Part shown: piece by piece, positions 39,737 to 52,910 of the stretch
How positions within the stretch are numbered: position 1 is the first letter of the stretch
Layout: every line of letters begins with the position of its first letter
Assembly (NCBI RefSeq): GCF_051401765.1
Contig: NW_027480423.1
Coordinates: 18,352,001-18,416,000 of the forward strand
Source: Calliopsis andreniformis
Taxonomy: Eukaryota; Arthropoda; Insecta; Hymenoptera; Andrenidae
Length of the DNA: 64,000 nucleotides
Reading direction: 5' to 3'
Notes under the pieces: generated by a model
Told to the model about the DNA's origin: nothing
Databases searched by the model: none
What the model saw: the letters and a program-made list of their open reading frames with translations, nothing else
Made by a program: the position numbers and the translations under genes

Positions 39737-41650
39737 GCAATTATTCGATTTATACAATGGAAAAACTGTTCTATTTATTTTGTGTTTCATGTTTCGCGCG
39801 TTGTCTTCTAAGGCCCTAACTATTCGATCTAGTGGAGCAACGCCCTAGGTTGAAGCCTAGGTTGCCTGGAAAGTAGAAATGTCCATAACTTTCATACTGG
39901 TTGCAAATATTCGTTTTATACGATGGAAGAACTGTTGTATTTATACTGTATTTTATGCTTCTGACGTTGACTTCTAAGGCACTAAGTATTCGATATGGTG
40001 GAGCAACGCCCTAGAGTGAAGCCTAGGGTGACCGGAACGTAGAAATGACCATCACTTTCAAACTGGTTGCAATTACTCCTGTTATATGATGGAAAAACTG
40101 TTGTATTTTTATTGCATTTTATGCTTCGGGCGTTGACTTCTAAGGCACTAACTATTCAATCTGCTGGAGCAACGCCCTAGGGTGAATCCTAGGTTGCCCG
40201 GAAAGTAGAAATGACCATAACTTTCATACTGGTTGCAATTATCAGGTTTATACGATGGAAAAGCTGTTGTAATTATATTGTATTTTATGCTTCTGGCGTT
40301 CACTTCTTAGGCCTTAACTATTCGATCTGGTGGAACAACGCACTTGGGTGGAGCCTAGGTTTCCCGGAACGTAGAAATGGCCATAACTTTCACACTGGTA
40401 GCAATTATTCGATTTACACAATGGAAAAACTGTTCTATTTATTTTGTGTTTTATGTTTCGCGCGTTGACTTCTAAGGCCCTAACTATTCGATCTAGTGGA
40501 GCAACGCCCTAGAGTGAAGCCTAGGGTGCCCGGAACGTAGAAATGACCATCACTTTCAAACTGGTTGCAAGTATCCCTGTTATATGACGGAAAAACTGTT
40601 GCATTTTTATTGCATTTTATGCTTCGGGCGTTGACTTCTAAGGCACTAACTAATCAATCTTTTGGAGCATGCCCCAGGGTGAATCCTAGGTTGCCCGGAA
40701 AGTAGAAATGAAAATAACTTTCATACTGGTTGCAATTATCTGGTTTATACGATGGAAAAACTGGTGTATTTATATTGTATTTTATGCTTCTGGCGATCAC
40801 TTCTTAGGCCTTAACTATTCGATCTGGTGGAGCTACGCCCTAGAGTGAAACCTAGGTTGCCCGGAACGTAGAAATGACCATTTCATTCACACTCTTTGCA
40901 ATTATTCATTTTATACGATGGAAAAGCTGTTGCATTTATATTGTATTTTATGCTTCTGGCGTTGACTTCTTAGGCCCTAACTATTCGATCTGTTGGAGCA
41001 ACGCCTTAGAGTGAAGTCTTGGTTTCCCGGAACGTAGAAATGACCATCACTTTCATACTGGTTGCAATTATTCGTTTTATACGATGGAAAAACTGTTGTA
41101 CTTATATTGTATTTTATGCTTGTGGCGTTGAATTCTAAGGCACTAACTATTCGATCTAGTGGAGCAACGCCCTAGAGTGAAGCCTACGGTGCTCGGAACG
41201 TAGAAATGACCATCACTTTCAAACTGGTTGCAACTATCCCTGTTATATGACGGAAAAACTGTTGCATTTTTATTGCATTTTATGCTTCGGGCGCTGACTT
41301 CCAAGGCCCTAACTGTCCAATCTGTTGGAGCAACGCCCTAGGGTGAAGCCTACGTTGCCCGGAAAGTAGAAATGACCATAACTTTCATACTCGTTGCAAT
41401 TATACGTTTTATACGATGGAAAAGCTGTTGTATTTATATTGTATTTTATGCTTCTTGCGCTCACTTCTTAGGCCCTAACTGTTCGATATGGTGGAACATC
41501 GCGCTAGGGTGAAGCCTAGGTTTCCCGGAACGTAGAAATGTCCACAACTTTCATACTGGTTGCAATTACTCGTTTTATACGATGGAAGAACTGTTGTATT
41601 TATACTATATTTTATGCTTCTGACGTTGACTTCTAACGCACTAACAATTC
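39737..41650 (+). repeat. Displaced copy of block A sequence
   Basis: The rare variant CGCACTTGGGTGGAGCC at 40,339 also occurs at 6,161 and 19,435; the order of monomers matches 5,559-7,470 at an offset of 34,178. The first 290 bp is also inside the extended copy of block D, so D was extended across the join. Confidence 0.85.
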
Positions 41651-42345
41651 GATCTATTGGAGCAACGCCCTAGAGTGAAGCCTTGGTTTCCCGGAACGTA
41701 GAAATGACCATGACTTTCATACTGGTTGCAATTATTCGTTTTATACGATGGAAGAACTGTTGTATTTATACTGTATTTTATGCTTCTGACGTTGACTTCT
41801 AACGCACTAACTATTAGATGTGGTGGAGCAACGCCCTAGAGTGAAACCTAGGTTGCCCGGAACGTAGAAATGACCATTACTTTCACACTGGTTGCAATTA
41901 TTCGTTTTATACGATGGAAAAGCTGTTGCATTTATATTGTATTTTATGCTTCTGGCGTTGACTTCTTAGGCCCTAACTATTCGATCGGGTGGAACAACGC
42001 CCTAGGGTGAAGCCTAGGATGCCCGGAAAGTAGAAATGACCATAACTTTCAAACTGGTTGCAATTATTCCTGGTATACGATGGAAAAACTGGTGCATTTA
42101 TAGTGTATTTTATGCTTCTGGCGTTCACTTCTTAGGCCTTCACTATTCGATCTGGTGGAGCAACGCCCTAGGGTGAAGCCTAGGTTGCCCGGCAAGTAGA
42201 AATGACCATAACTTTCAAACTGGTTGCAATTATTCCTGTTATACGATGGAAAAACTGTTGTATTAACATTGTATTTTATGCTTCTACGGTTGACTTCTAA
42301 GGCACTAACTGTTCGATCTGGTGGAGCAACGCCCTAGAGTGAAGT
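41651..42345 (+). repeat. Ordinary satellite monomers
   Basis: About four monomers. One (near 41,813) has the rare ACTATTAGATGTGG start, also seen near 11,947 as CCATTAGATGTGG. Others carry unusual single changes such as TTCCTGGTATACG near 42,068. Confidence 0.8.
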
Positions 42346-42788
42346 CTAGGTTGCCCGAAACGTAGAAATGACCATCACTTTCACACTGGTTGCAATTATT
42401 CATATTATAGGATGGAAAACCTGTTGTATTTATATTGTATTTCATGCTCCTGGTGCTGACTTCTTAGGCCCTAACTATTCGATCTGGTGGAGCAACGCCC
42501 TAGAGTGAAGCGTAGGTTGCCCGGAACGTAGAAATGATCATCACTTTCAAACTGGTTACAATTATTCCCGTTATACGATGGAAAAACAGTTGTATTTTTA
42601 TAGCATCTTATGCTTCGGGCGTCGACTTCTAAGGCCCTAACTATTCAATCTGTTGGAGCAACGCCCTAGGGTGAAGCCTAGAATGCACGGAAAATAGAAA
42701 TGTCCATAACTTTCATACTGGTTGCAATTATTCGTTTTATACGATGGTAAAACTGTTGTATTTATATTGTATTTTATGCTTCTGGCGT
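42346..42788 (+). repeat. 443-bp segment F, copy 1
   Basis: Shares with 47,821-48,263 the markers TTCATATTATAGGATGG, CATGCTCCTGGTGCTGAC and CACGGAAAATAG at an offset of 5,475 bp. Confidence 0.87.
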
Positions 42789-43437
42789 TGACTTCTAAGG
42801 CACTTAGTATTCGATCTGGTGGAGCAACGCCCTAGGGTGAAGCCTAGGTTGCACGGATAGTAGAAATGACCATAACTTTCATAGTGGTTGCAATTATTCG
42901 CTTTATACGATGGAAAAACTGTTGTATTTATATTGTATTTCATGCTCCTGGTGTTGACTTCTTAGGCCCTACCTATTCGATCTGGTGGAGCAACGCCCTA
43001 GAGTGAAGCGTAGGTTGCCCGGAACGTAGAAATGACCATCACTTTCAAACTGGTTACAATTATTCCCGTTATACGATGGAAAAACTGTTGTATTTTTATA
43101 GCATCTTATGCTTCGGGCGTCGACTTCTAAGGCCCTAACTATTCAATCTGTTGGAGCAACGCCCTAGAGTGAAGCCTAAGATGCCCGGAACGTAGAAATG
43201 AACATAACCTTCACACTGGTTGCAATTATTCGCTTTATACGATGGAAAAACTGTTGTATTTATATTGTATTTTCTGCTTCCGGCGTTGACTTCTGAGGCC
43301 CTAACTATTCGATCTGTTGGAGCAACGCCCTAGAGTGCAGCCTTGGTTTCCCGGAACGTAGAAATGACCATGGCTTTCATACTGGTTGCAATTATTCGTT
43401 TTATACGATGGAAAAACTGTTGTATTTATATTGTATT
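42789..43437 (+). repeat. Monomers leading into block D copy 3
   Basis: The part from about 43,245 on matches 14,873-15,066 (TCTGCTTCCGG at 43,273 and 14,901, offset 28,372). It then continues into the D-type order, which also resembles 15,066-15,420. The first monomers repeat the segment F types. Confidence 0.8.
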
Positions 43438-46400
43438 TTATGCTTCTGGCGTCGACTTCTGAGGCCCTAACTATTCAATCTGTTGGAGCAACGCCCTAGG
43501 GTGAATCCTAGGTTGCCCGGTAAGTAGAAATGACCATAACTTTCATACTGGTGGCAATTATCCGTTTTATACGATGGAAAAACTGTTGTAATTATAATGT
43601 ATATTATGCTTCTGGCGTTCACTTCTTAGGCCTTAACTATTCGATCTGGTGGACCAACGCAGTAGGGTGAAGCCTAGGTTTTCCGGAACGTAGAAAAGGC
43701 CATAACTTTCACACTGGTGGAAATTATTCGATTTATACAATGGAAAAACTGTTCTATTTATTTTGAGTTTTATGTTTCGCGCGTTGACTTCTAAGGCACT
43801 AACTATTCAATCTGTTGGAGCAACGCCCTCAGGTGAATCCTAGGTTGCCCGGAAAGTAGAAATGAAAATAACTTTCATACTGGTTGCAATTATCCGGTTT
43901 ATACGATGGAAAAACTGTTGTATTTATATTGTATTTTATGCTTCTGGCGTTCACTTCTTAGGCACTAACTTTTCAATCTGTTGGAGCAACGCCCTAGTGT
44001 GAATCCTAGGTTGCCCGGGAAGTAGATATGACCATTACTTTCATAATGGTTGCAATTATCCGTTTTATACGATGTAAAAGCTGTTGTATTTATATTGTAT
44101 TTCATGCTTCTGACGTTGACTTCTAAGGCACCAACTGTTCGATCTGTTGGAGCAACGCCCTAGAGTGAAGCCTAGGTTGCCCGGAACGTAGAAATGACCA
44201 TAACTTTCACACTGGTTGCAATTACTCCTGTTATATGATGGAAAAACAGTTGTATTTTTATTGCATTTGATGCTTCGGGCGTTGACTTCTAAGGCACTAA
44301 CTATTCAATCTATTGGAGCAACGCCCTAAGGTGAATCCTAGGTTGCCCGGAAAGTAGAAATGAAAATAACTTTCATACTGGTTGCAATTATCCGGTTTAT
44401 ACGATGGAAAAACTGTTGTATTTATATTGTATTTTATGCTTCTGGCGTTCACTTCTTAGGCACTAACTTTTCAATCTGTTGGAGCAACGCCCTAGTGTGA
44501 ATCCTAGGTTGCCCGGGAAGTAGATATGACCATTACTTTCATAATGGTTGCAATTATCCGTTTTATACGATGTAAAAGCTGTTGTATTTATATTGTATTA
44601 CATGCTTCTGACGTTGACTTCTAAGGCACCAACTGTTCGATCTGTTGGAGCAACGCCCTAGAGTGAAGCCTAGGTTGCCCGGAACGTAGAAATGACCATA
44701 ACTTTCACACTGGTTGCAATTACTCCTGTTATATGATGGAAAAACAGTTGTATTTTTATTGCATTTGATGCTTCGGGCGTTGACTTCTAAGGCACTAACT
44801 ATTCAATCTATTGGAGCAACGCCCTAAGGTGAATCCTAGGTTGCCCGGAAAGTAGAAATGAAAATAACTTTCATACTGGTTGCAATTATCCGGTTTATAC
44901 GATGGAAAAACTGTTGTATTTATATTGTATTTTATGCTTCTGGCGTTCACTTCTTAGGCACTAACTTTTCAATCTGTTGGAGCAACGCCCTAGTGTGAAT
45001 CCTAGGTTGCCCGGGAAGTAGATATGACCATTACTTTCATAATGGTTGCAATTATCCGTTTTATACGTTGGAAAAACTGTTGTATTTATATAGTATTTTA
45101 TGCTTCTGGCGTTCACTTCTTAGGCCTTAAATATTCGATCTGGTGGAACATCGCCCTAAAGTGAAGCCTAGGCTGCCCGGAACGTAGAAATGATCATAAC
45201 TTTCACACTGGTTGCAATTATTCGTTTTATACGATAGAAAAACTGTTGTATGTATACTGTATTTTATGCTTCTGACGTTGACTTCTAATGCACTAACTAT
45301 TCGGTCTGGTGGAGCAACGCCCAAGAGTGAAACCTAGGTTGCCCGGAACGTAGAAATGACCATTACTCTCACACTCTTTGCAATTATTCATTTTATACGA
45401 TGGAAAAGCTGTTGCATTTATATTGTATTTTATGCTTCTGGCGTTGTCTTCTTAGGCCCTAACTATTCGATCTGGTGGAGCAACGCCTTAGAGTGACGCC
45501 TAGGTTGCCCGGAACGTAGATATGACCATATCTTTCACACTGGTTGCTATTGTTCCTGTTATACGATGGAAAAGCTGTTGTATTTGTATTGTACATTATG
45601 CTTCTGGCGTTGACTTCTAAGGCCCTAACTATTCGATCTGGTGGAGCAACGCCCTAGGGTGAAGCCTAGGTTGCCCGGAACGTAGAAATGACCATCACTT
45701 TCACACTGGTTGCAATTATTCCTGTTATACGATGGAAAAACTGTTGTATTTTTTTGCATTTTATGCTTCGGGCGTTGACTTCTAAGGCCCTAACTATTCA
45801 GTCTGTTGAAGCAACTCCCTAGGGTGAAGCCTAGGTTGCCCGGAAAGTAGAAGTGTCCATAACTTTCATACGGGTTGCAATTATTCGTTTTATACGATGG
45901 AAAAACTGTTGTATTTATATTGTATTTTATGCTTCTCGCGTTCACTTCTTAGGCCTTAACTATTCGATCTGGTGGAACAACGCACTAGGGTGAAGCCCAG
46001 GTTTCCCGTTACGTAGAAATGGCCATAACTTTCACGCTGGTAGCAATTATTCGATTTATACAATGGTAAAACTGTTGTATTTACTTTGTGTTTTACGTTT
46101 CGCTCGTTGTCTTCTAAGGCACTAACTATTCGATCTATTGGAGCAACGCCCTAGGGTGAAGCCTGGGTTGCCTGGAAAGTAGAAGTGTCCATAACTTTCA
46201 TACGGGTTGCAATTATTCGTTTTATACGATGGAAAAACTGTTGTATTTATATTGTATTTTATGCTTCTCGCGTTCACTTCTTAGGCCTTAACTATTCGAT
46301 CTGGTTGAACAACGCACTAGGGTGAAGCCTAGGTTTCCCGGAACGTAGAAATGGCCATAACTTTCACACTGGTAGCAATTATTCGATTTATACAATGGAA

Positions 46401-47825
46401 AAACTGTTGTATTTATTTTCTGTTTTATGCTTCGGGCATCGACTTCCAAGGCCCTAACTGTCCAATCTGTTGGAGCAACGCCCTAGGGTGAGTCCTAGGT
46501 TGCCCGGAAAGTAGAAATGACCATAACTTTCATACTCGTTGCAATTATTCGTTTTATACGATGGAAAAACTGTTGTATTTATACTGTATTTTATGCTTCT
46601 GACGTTGACTTTTAAGCACTAACTATTCGATCTGGTGGAGCAACGCCCTAGAGTGAAACCTAGGTTACCCGGAACGTTGAAATGACCATTACTTTCACAC
46701 TCTTAGCAATTATTCATTTTATACGATGGAAAAGCTGTTGTATTCATATTGTACCTTATGCTTCTGGCGTTGACTTCTAAGGCCCTAACTATTCGATCTG
46801 GTGGAGCAACGCCCTAGGGTGAAGCCTAGGTTGCCCGGAACGTAGAAATGACCATCACTTTCACACTGGTTGCAATTATTCCTGTTATACGATGGAAAAA
46901 CTGTTGTATTTTTTTGCATTTTATGCTTCGGGCGTTGACTTCTAAGGCCCTAACTATTCAGTCTGTTGGAGCAACGCCCTAGGGTGAAGCCTAGGTTGCC
47001 CGGAAAGTAGAAATGACCATTACGTTCACACTCTTTGCAATTATTCATTTTATACGATGGAAAAGCTGTTGCATTTATATTGTATTTTAAGCTTCTGGCG
47101 TTGACTTCTTAGGCCCTAACTATTCGATCTGGTGGAGCAACGCCCTAGAGTGAAGCCTAGGGTGCCCGGAACGTAGAAATGACCATCACTTTCAAACTGG
47201 TTGCAACTATCCCTGTTATATGATGGAAAAACTGTTGCATTTTTATTGCATTTTATGCTTCGGGCGCTGACTTCCAAGGCCATAACTGTCCAATCTGTTG
47301 GAGCAACGCCCTAGGGTGAAGCCTAGGTTGCCCGGAAAGTAGAAATGACCATAACTTTCATACTCGTTGCAATTATACGTTTTATACGATGGAAAAGCTG
47401 TTGTATTTATATTGTATTTTATGCTTCTTGCGCTCACTTCTTAGGCCCTAACTGTTCGATATGGTGGAACATCGCCCTAGGGTGAAGCCTAGGTTTCCCG
47501 GAACGTAGAGATGACCATAACTTTCACAGTTGTAGCAATTATTCGATTTATACAATGGAAAAACTGTTCTATTTATTTTGTGTTTCATGTTTCGCGCGTT
47601 GTCTTCTAAGGCCCTAACTATTCGATCTAGTGGAGCAACGCCCTAGGTTGAAGCCTAGGTTGCCTGGAAAGTAGAAATGTCCATAACTTTCATACTGGTT
47701 GCAAATATTCGTTTTATACGATGGAAGAACTGTTGTATTTATACTGTATTTTATGCTTCTGACGTTGACTTCTAAGGCACTAAGTATTCGATATGGTGGA
47801 GCAACGCCCTAGAGTGAAGCCTAGG
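43438..47825 (+). repeat. Block D, copy 3 (extended)
   Basis: Matches 36,137-40,027. The offset is 7,301 at the left (GTCGACTTCTGAGG at 36,150 and 43,451) and 7,799 to the right of the 498-bp expansion, then 7,798 after a one-base loss near 46,614 (TTTTAAGCACT against TTTTAAGGCACT). It ends at about 47,825, where CCTAGGTTG replaces CCTAGGGTG. Confidence 0.9.
43970..44965 (+). repeat. 498-bp (3-monomer) tandem duplication
   Basis: The variant CATGCTTCTGACG at 44,103 recurs at 44,601, exactly 498 bp away, with its neighbours GATGTAAAAGC and GGCACCAACTGTTCG. Copy 2 of block D has this three-monomer unit once, so the expansion occurred after copies 2 and 3 separated. Confidence 0.9.
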
Positions 47826-48263
47826 TTGCCCGAAACGTAGAAATGACCATCACTTTCACACTGGTTGCAATTATTCATATTATAGGATGGAAAACCTGTT
47901 GTATTTATATTGTATTTCATGCTCCTGGTGCTGACTTCTTAGGCCCTAACTATTCGATCTAGTGGAGCAACGCCCTAGAGTGAAGCGTAGGTTGCCCGGA
48001 ACGTAGAAATGATCATCACTTTCAAACTGGTTACAATTATTCCCGTTATACGATGGAAAAACTGTTGTATTTTTATAGCATCTTATGCTTCGGGCGTCGA
48101 CTTCTAAGGCCCTAACTATTCAATCTGTTGTAGCAACGCCCTAGGGTGAAGCCTAGAATGCACGGAAAATAGAAATGTCCATAACTTTCATACTGGTTGC
48201 AATTATTCGTTTTATACGATGGTAAAACTGTTGTATTTATATTGTATTTTATGCTTCTGGCGT
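47821..48263 (+). repeat. 443-bp segment F, copy 2
   Basis: Second copy of 42,346-42,788, lying directly at the right end of block D copy 3 with no intervening sequence. Confidence 0.87.
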
Positions 48264-48559
48264 TCACTTCTTAGGCCTTAACTATTCGATCTGGTGAAAC
48301 AACGCACTAGGGTGAAGCCTAGGTTGCCCGGAACGTAGAAATGACCATAACTTTCACACTGGTAGCAATTATTCGATTTATACAATGGAAAAACTGTTCT
48401 ATTTATTTTGTGTTTTATGTTTCGCGCGTTGACTTCTAAGGCCCTAACTGTTCGATCTGGTGGAGCATCGCCCTAGGGTGTAGCCTTGGTTGCCCGGAAT
48501 GTAGAAATGTCCATAACTTTCATACTGGTTGCAATTATTCGTTTTATACGATGGAAAAA
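48264..48559 (+). repeat. Monomers shared with 54,061-54,356
   Basis: The variant GGTGAAACAACGCAC at 48,292 recurs at 54,089 (offset 5,797), so the similarity between the first and third copies of the following unit extends leftward into this stretch. Confidence 0.8.
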
Positions 48560-49364
48560 CTGTTGTATTTATACTGTATTTTATGCTTCTGACGTTGACT
48601 TCTAAGGCACTAACTATTCGATCTGGTGGAGCAAAGCCCTAGAGTGAAACCTAGGTTGTCCGGAACGTAGAAATGACCATTACTTTCACACTCTTTGCAA
48701 TTATTCATTTTATACGATGGAAAAGCTGTTGCATTTATATTGTATTTTATGCTTCCGGCGTTGACTTCTTAGGCCCTAGCTATTCGATCTGGTGGAGCAA
48801 CGCCTTATAGTGACGCCTAGGTTGCCCGGAACGTAGAAATGACCATATCTTTCACACTGGTTGCTATTGTTCCTTTTATACGATGGAAAAGCTGTTGTAT
48901 TTATATTGTACCTTATGCTTCTGGCGTTGACTTCTAAGGCCCTAACTATTCGAACTGGTGGAGCAACGCCCTAGGGTGAAGCCTAGGTTGCCCAGAACGT
49001 AGAAATGACCATCACTTTCACACTGGTTGCAATTATTCCTGTTATACGATGGAAAAACTGTTGTATTTTTTTGCATTTTATGCTTCGGATGTTCACCTCT
49101 AAGGCCCCAACTATTCAGTCTGTTGGAGCAACGCCCTAGGGTGAAGCCTAGGTTGCCCGGAAAGTAGAAATGTCCATAACTTTCATACTGGTTGCAATTA
49201 TTCGTTTTATACGATGGAAAAACTGTTGTATTTATATTGTAATTTAAGCTTCTGACGTTGACTTCCAAGGCACCAACTATTCGATCTGGTGGAGCAACGC
49301 CCTAGAGTGAAGCCTAGGTTGCCCAGAACGTAGAAATGACCATAACTTTCACACTGGTTGCAAT
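48560..49364 (+). repeat. 5-monomer unit G, copy 1
   Basis: Marked by GCAAAGCCCT at 48,631, then GCCTTATAGTGACGCC, GCCCAGAACG, CGGATGTTCACCTC and TGTAATTTAAGC. The same order occurs at 51,038 and 54,357. The longest open frame of the window (about 108 codons on the reverse strand, 48,942-49,268) lies here; it is made only of repeat sequence. Confidence 0.9.
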
Positions 49365-50030
49365 TACTCCGGTTATATGATGGAAAACCTGTTGTATTTT
49401 TATTGCATTTTATGCTTCGGGCGTTGACTTCTAAGGCACTAACTATGCAATCTGTTGGAGCAACGCCCTAGGGTGAATCCTAGGTTGCCCGGAAAGTAGA
49501 AGAGACCATAACTTTCATACTGGTTGCAATTATGCGGTTTATACGATGGAAAAACTGTTGTATTTATATTGTATTTTATGCTTCTGGCGTTCACTTCTTA
49601 GGCCTTAACTATTCGATCTGGTGGAACAACGCACTAGGGTGAAGCCTAGGTTTCCCGGAACGTAGAAATGGCCGCAACTTTCACACTGGTAGCAATTATT
49701 CGATTTATACAATGGAAAAACTGTTGTATTTATTTTGTGTTTTATGTTTCGCATGTTGACTTCTAAGGCCCTAACTATTCGATCTAGTTGAGCAACGCCC
49801 TAGGGTGAAGCCTAGGTTGCCTGGAAAGTAGAAATGTCCATAACTTTCATACTGGTTGCAATTATTCGTTTTATACGATGGAAGAGCTGTTGTATTTATA
49901 CTGTATTTTATGCTTCTGACGTTGACTTCTAAGGCACTAACTATTCGATCTGGTGGAGCAACGCCCTAGAGTGAAGCCTAGGTTGCCCGGAACGTAGAAA
50001 TGACCATTACTTTCACACTGGATGCAATTA
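49350..50030 (+). repeat. Segment shared with 52,160-52,840
   Basis: AGAGACCATAAC at 49,501 recurs at 52,311; the 2,810-bp offset is 17 monomers minus the 12 bases lost at 50,532. Markers are CTCCGGTTATATGATGG and TATGCGGTTTATACG. Confidence 0.85.
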
Positions 50031-50519
50031 TTCGTTTTATACGATGGAAAAACTGTTGTATTTATATTGTATTTTATGTTTCTGGCGTTCACTTCTTAGG
50101 CCCTAACTATTCGATCTGGTGGAGCAACGCCCTAGGGTGTAGCCTAGGTTGCCCGGAAAGTAGAAATGACCATAACTTTCAGACAGGTTGCAATTATTCG
50201 TTTTATTCGATGGAAAAACTGTTGTATCTATATTGTATTTTATGCTTCTGGCGTTGACTTCTATGGCACTAAGTATTCGATATGGTGGAGCAACGCCCTA
50301 GAGTGAAGCCTAGGGTGCCCGGAACGTAGAAATGACCATCACTTTCAAACTGGTTGCAATTACTCCTGTTATATGATGGAAAAACTGTTGTATTTTTATT
50401 GCATTTTATGCTTCGGGCGTTGACTTCTAAGGCACTAACTATTCAATCTGTTGGAGCAACGCCCTAGGGTGAATCCTAGATTGCCCGGAAAGTAGAAATG
50501 ACCATAACTTTCATACTGG

Positions 50520-50548
50520 TTGCAATTATCCGGTTGTAACTGTTGTAT
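50520..50548 (+). repeat. Monomer with a 12-bp internal deletion
   Basis: CCGGTTGTAACTGTTG replaces the usual CCGGTTTATACGATGG followed by AAAAACTGTTG, making a 154-bp monomer. It removes most of the variable CENP-B-box-like window. It is the only such deletion I found and it explains why offsets across it are 12 short of a multiple of 166. Confidence 0.9.
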
Positions 50549-51037
50549 TTATATTGTATTTTATGCTTCTGGCGTTCACTTCTTAGGCACTAACTTTTCA
50601 ATCTGTTGGAGCAACGCCCTAAGGTGAATCCTAGGTTGCCCGGGAAGTAGAAATCACCATTACTTTCATACTGGTTGCAATTATCCGTTTTATACGATGG
50701 AAAAACTGTTGTATTTATATTGTATTTTATGCTTCTGGCGTTCACTTCTTAGGCCTTAACTATTCGATCTGGTGAAACAACGCACTAGGGTGAAGCCTAG
50801 GTTTCCCGGAACGTAGAAATGGCCGTAACTTTCACACTGGTAGCAATTATTCGATTTATACAATGGAAAAACTGTTGCATTTATTTTGTGTTTTATGTTT
50901 CGCATGTTGACTTCTAAGGCCCTAACTATTCGATCTAGTGGAGCAACGCCCTAGGGTGAAGCCTAGGTTGCCTGGAAAGTAGAAATGTCCATAACTTTCA
51001 TACTGGTTGCAATTATTCGTTTTATACGATGGAAGAA

Positions 51038-51842
51038 CTGTTGTATTTATACTGTATTTTATGCTTCTGACGTTGACTTCTAAGGCACTAACTATTCGAT
51101 CTGGTGGAGCAAAGCCCTAGAGTGAAACCTAGGTTGCCCGGAACGTAGAAATGACCATTACTTTCACACTCTTTGCAATTATTCATTTTATACGATGGAA
51201 AAGCTGTTGCATTTATATTGTATTTTATGCTTCCGGCGTTGACTTCTTAGGCCCTAGCTATTCGATCTGGTGGAGCAACGCCTTATAGTGACGCCTAGGT
51301 TGCCCGGAACGTAGAAATGACCATATCTTTCACACTGGTTGCTATTGTTCCTGTTATACGATGGAAAAGCTGTTGTATTTATATTGTACCTTATGCTTCT
51401 GGCGTTGACTTCTAAGGCCCTAACTATTCGATCTGGTGGAGCAACGCCCTAGGGTGAAGCCTAGGTTGCCCAGAACGTAGAAATGACCATCACTTTCACA
51501 CTGGTTGCAATTATTCCTGTTATACGATGGAAAAACTGTTGAATTTTTTTGCATTTTATGCTTCGGATGTTCACCTCTAAGGCCCCAACTATTCAGTCTG
51601 TTGGAGCAACGCCCTAGGGTGAAGCCTAGGTTGCCCGGAAAGTAGAAATGTCCATAACTTTCATACTGGTTGCAATTATTCGTTTTATACGATGGAAAAA
51701 CTGTTGTATTTATATTGTAATTTAAGCTTCTGACGTTGACTTCTAAGGCACGAACTATTCGATCTGGTGGAGCAACGCCCTAGAGTGAAGCCTAGGTTGC
51801 CCAGAACGTAGAAATGACCATAACTTTCACACTGGTTGCAAT
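51038..51842 (+). repeat. 5-monomer unit G, copy 2
   Basis: GCAAAGCCCT at 51,109 is 2,478 bp from copy 1, which is 15 monomers minus the 12-bp deletion at 50,532. It carries GAATTTTTTTGC where the other copies have GTATTTTTTTGC. Confidence 0.9.
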
Positions 51843-52910
51843 TATTCGTTTTATACGATGGAAAAACTGTTGTATTTATATTGTATTTTATGCTTCTGGC
51901 GTTCACTTCTTAGGCCCTAACTATTCGATCGGGTGCAACAACGCCCTAGGGTGAAGCCTAGGTTGCCCGGAAAGTAGAAATGACCATAACTTTCGAACTG
52001 GTTGCAATGATTCCTGTTATACGACGGAAAAACTGTTGTATTTATATTGTATTTTATGCTTCTGGCGTTGACTTCCAAGGCACTAAGTATTCGATATGGT
52101 GGAGCAACGCCCTAGAGTGAAGCCTAGGGTGCCCGGAACGTAGAAATGACCATCACTTTCAAACTGGTTGCAATTACTCCGGTTATATGATGGAAAAACT
52201 GTTGTATTTTTATTGCATTTTATGCTTCGGGCGTTGACTTCTAAGGCACTAACTATTCAATCTGTTGGATCAACGCCCTAGGGTGAATCCTAGGTTGCCC
52301 GGAAAGTAGAAGAGACCATAACTTTCATACTGGTTGCAATTATGCGGTTTATACGATGGAAAAACTGTTGTATTTATATTGTATTTTATGCTTCTGGCGT
52401 TCACTTCTTAGGCCTTAACTATTCGATCTGGTGGAACAACGCACTAGGGTGAAGCCTAGGTTTCCCGGAACGTAGAAATGGCCGTAACTTTCACACTGGT
52501 AGCAATTATTCGATTTATACAATGGAAAAACTGTTGTATTTATTTTGTGTTTTATGTTTCGCATGTTGACTTCTAAGGCCCTAACTATTCGATCTAGTGG
52601 AGCAACGCCCTAGGGTGAAGCCTAGGTTGCCTGGAAAGTAGAAATGTCCATAACTTTCATACTGGTTGCAATTATTCGTTTTATACGATGGAAGAACTGT
52701 TGTATTTATACAGTATTTTATACTTCTGACGTTGACTTCTAAGGCACTAACTATTCGATCTGGTGGAGCTACGCCCTAGAGTGAAGCCTAGGTTGCCCGG
52801 AACGTAGAAATGACCATTACTTTCACACTGGATGCAATTATCCGTTTTATACGATGGAAAAACTGTTGTATTTATATTGTATTTTATGCTTCTGGCGTTC
52901 ACTTCTTAGG

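Noticed and set aside
48942..49268. Open frames of about 60-108 codons scattered over both strands, including this longest one and similar proteins repeated many times
   Set aside because: They all lie in satellite and recur because the monomer recurs. The monomer length of 166 is not a multiple of three, so each frame is a different reading of the same repeat, and ends depend on chance stop-removing variants. No domain, start context or codon pattern supports a gene.
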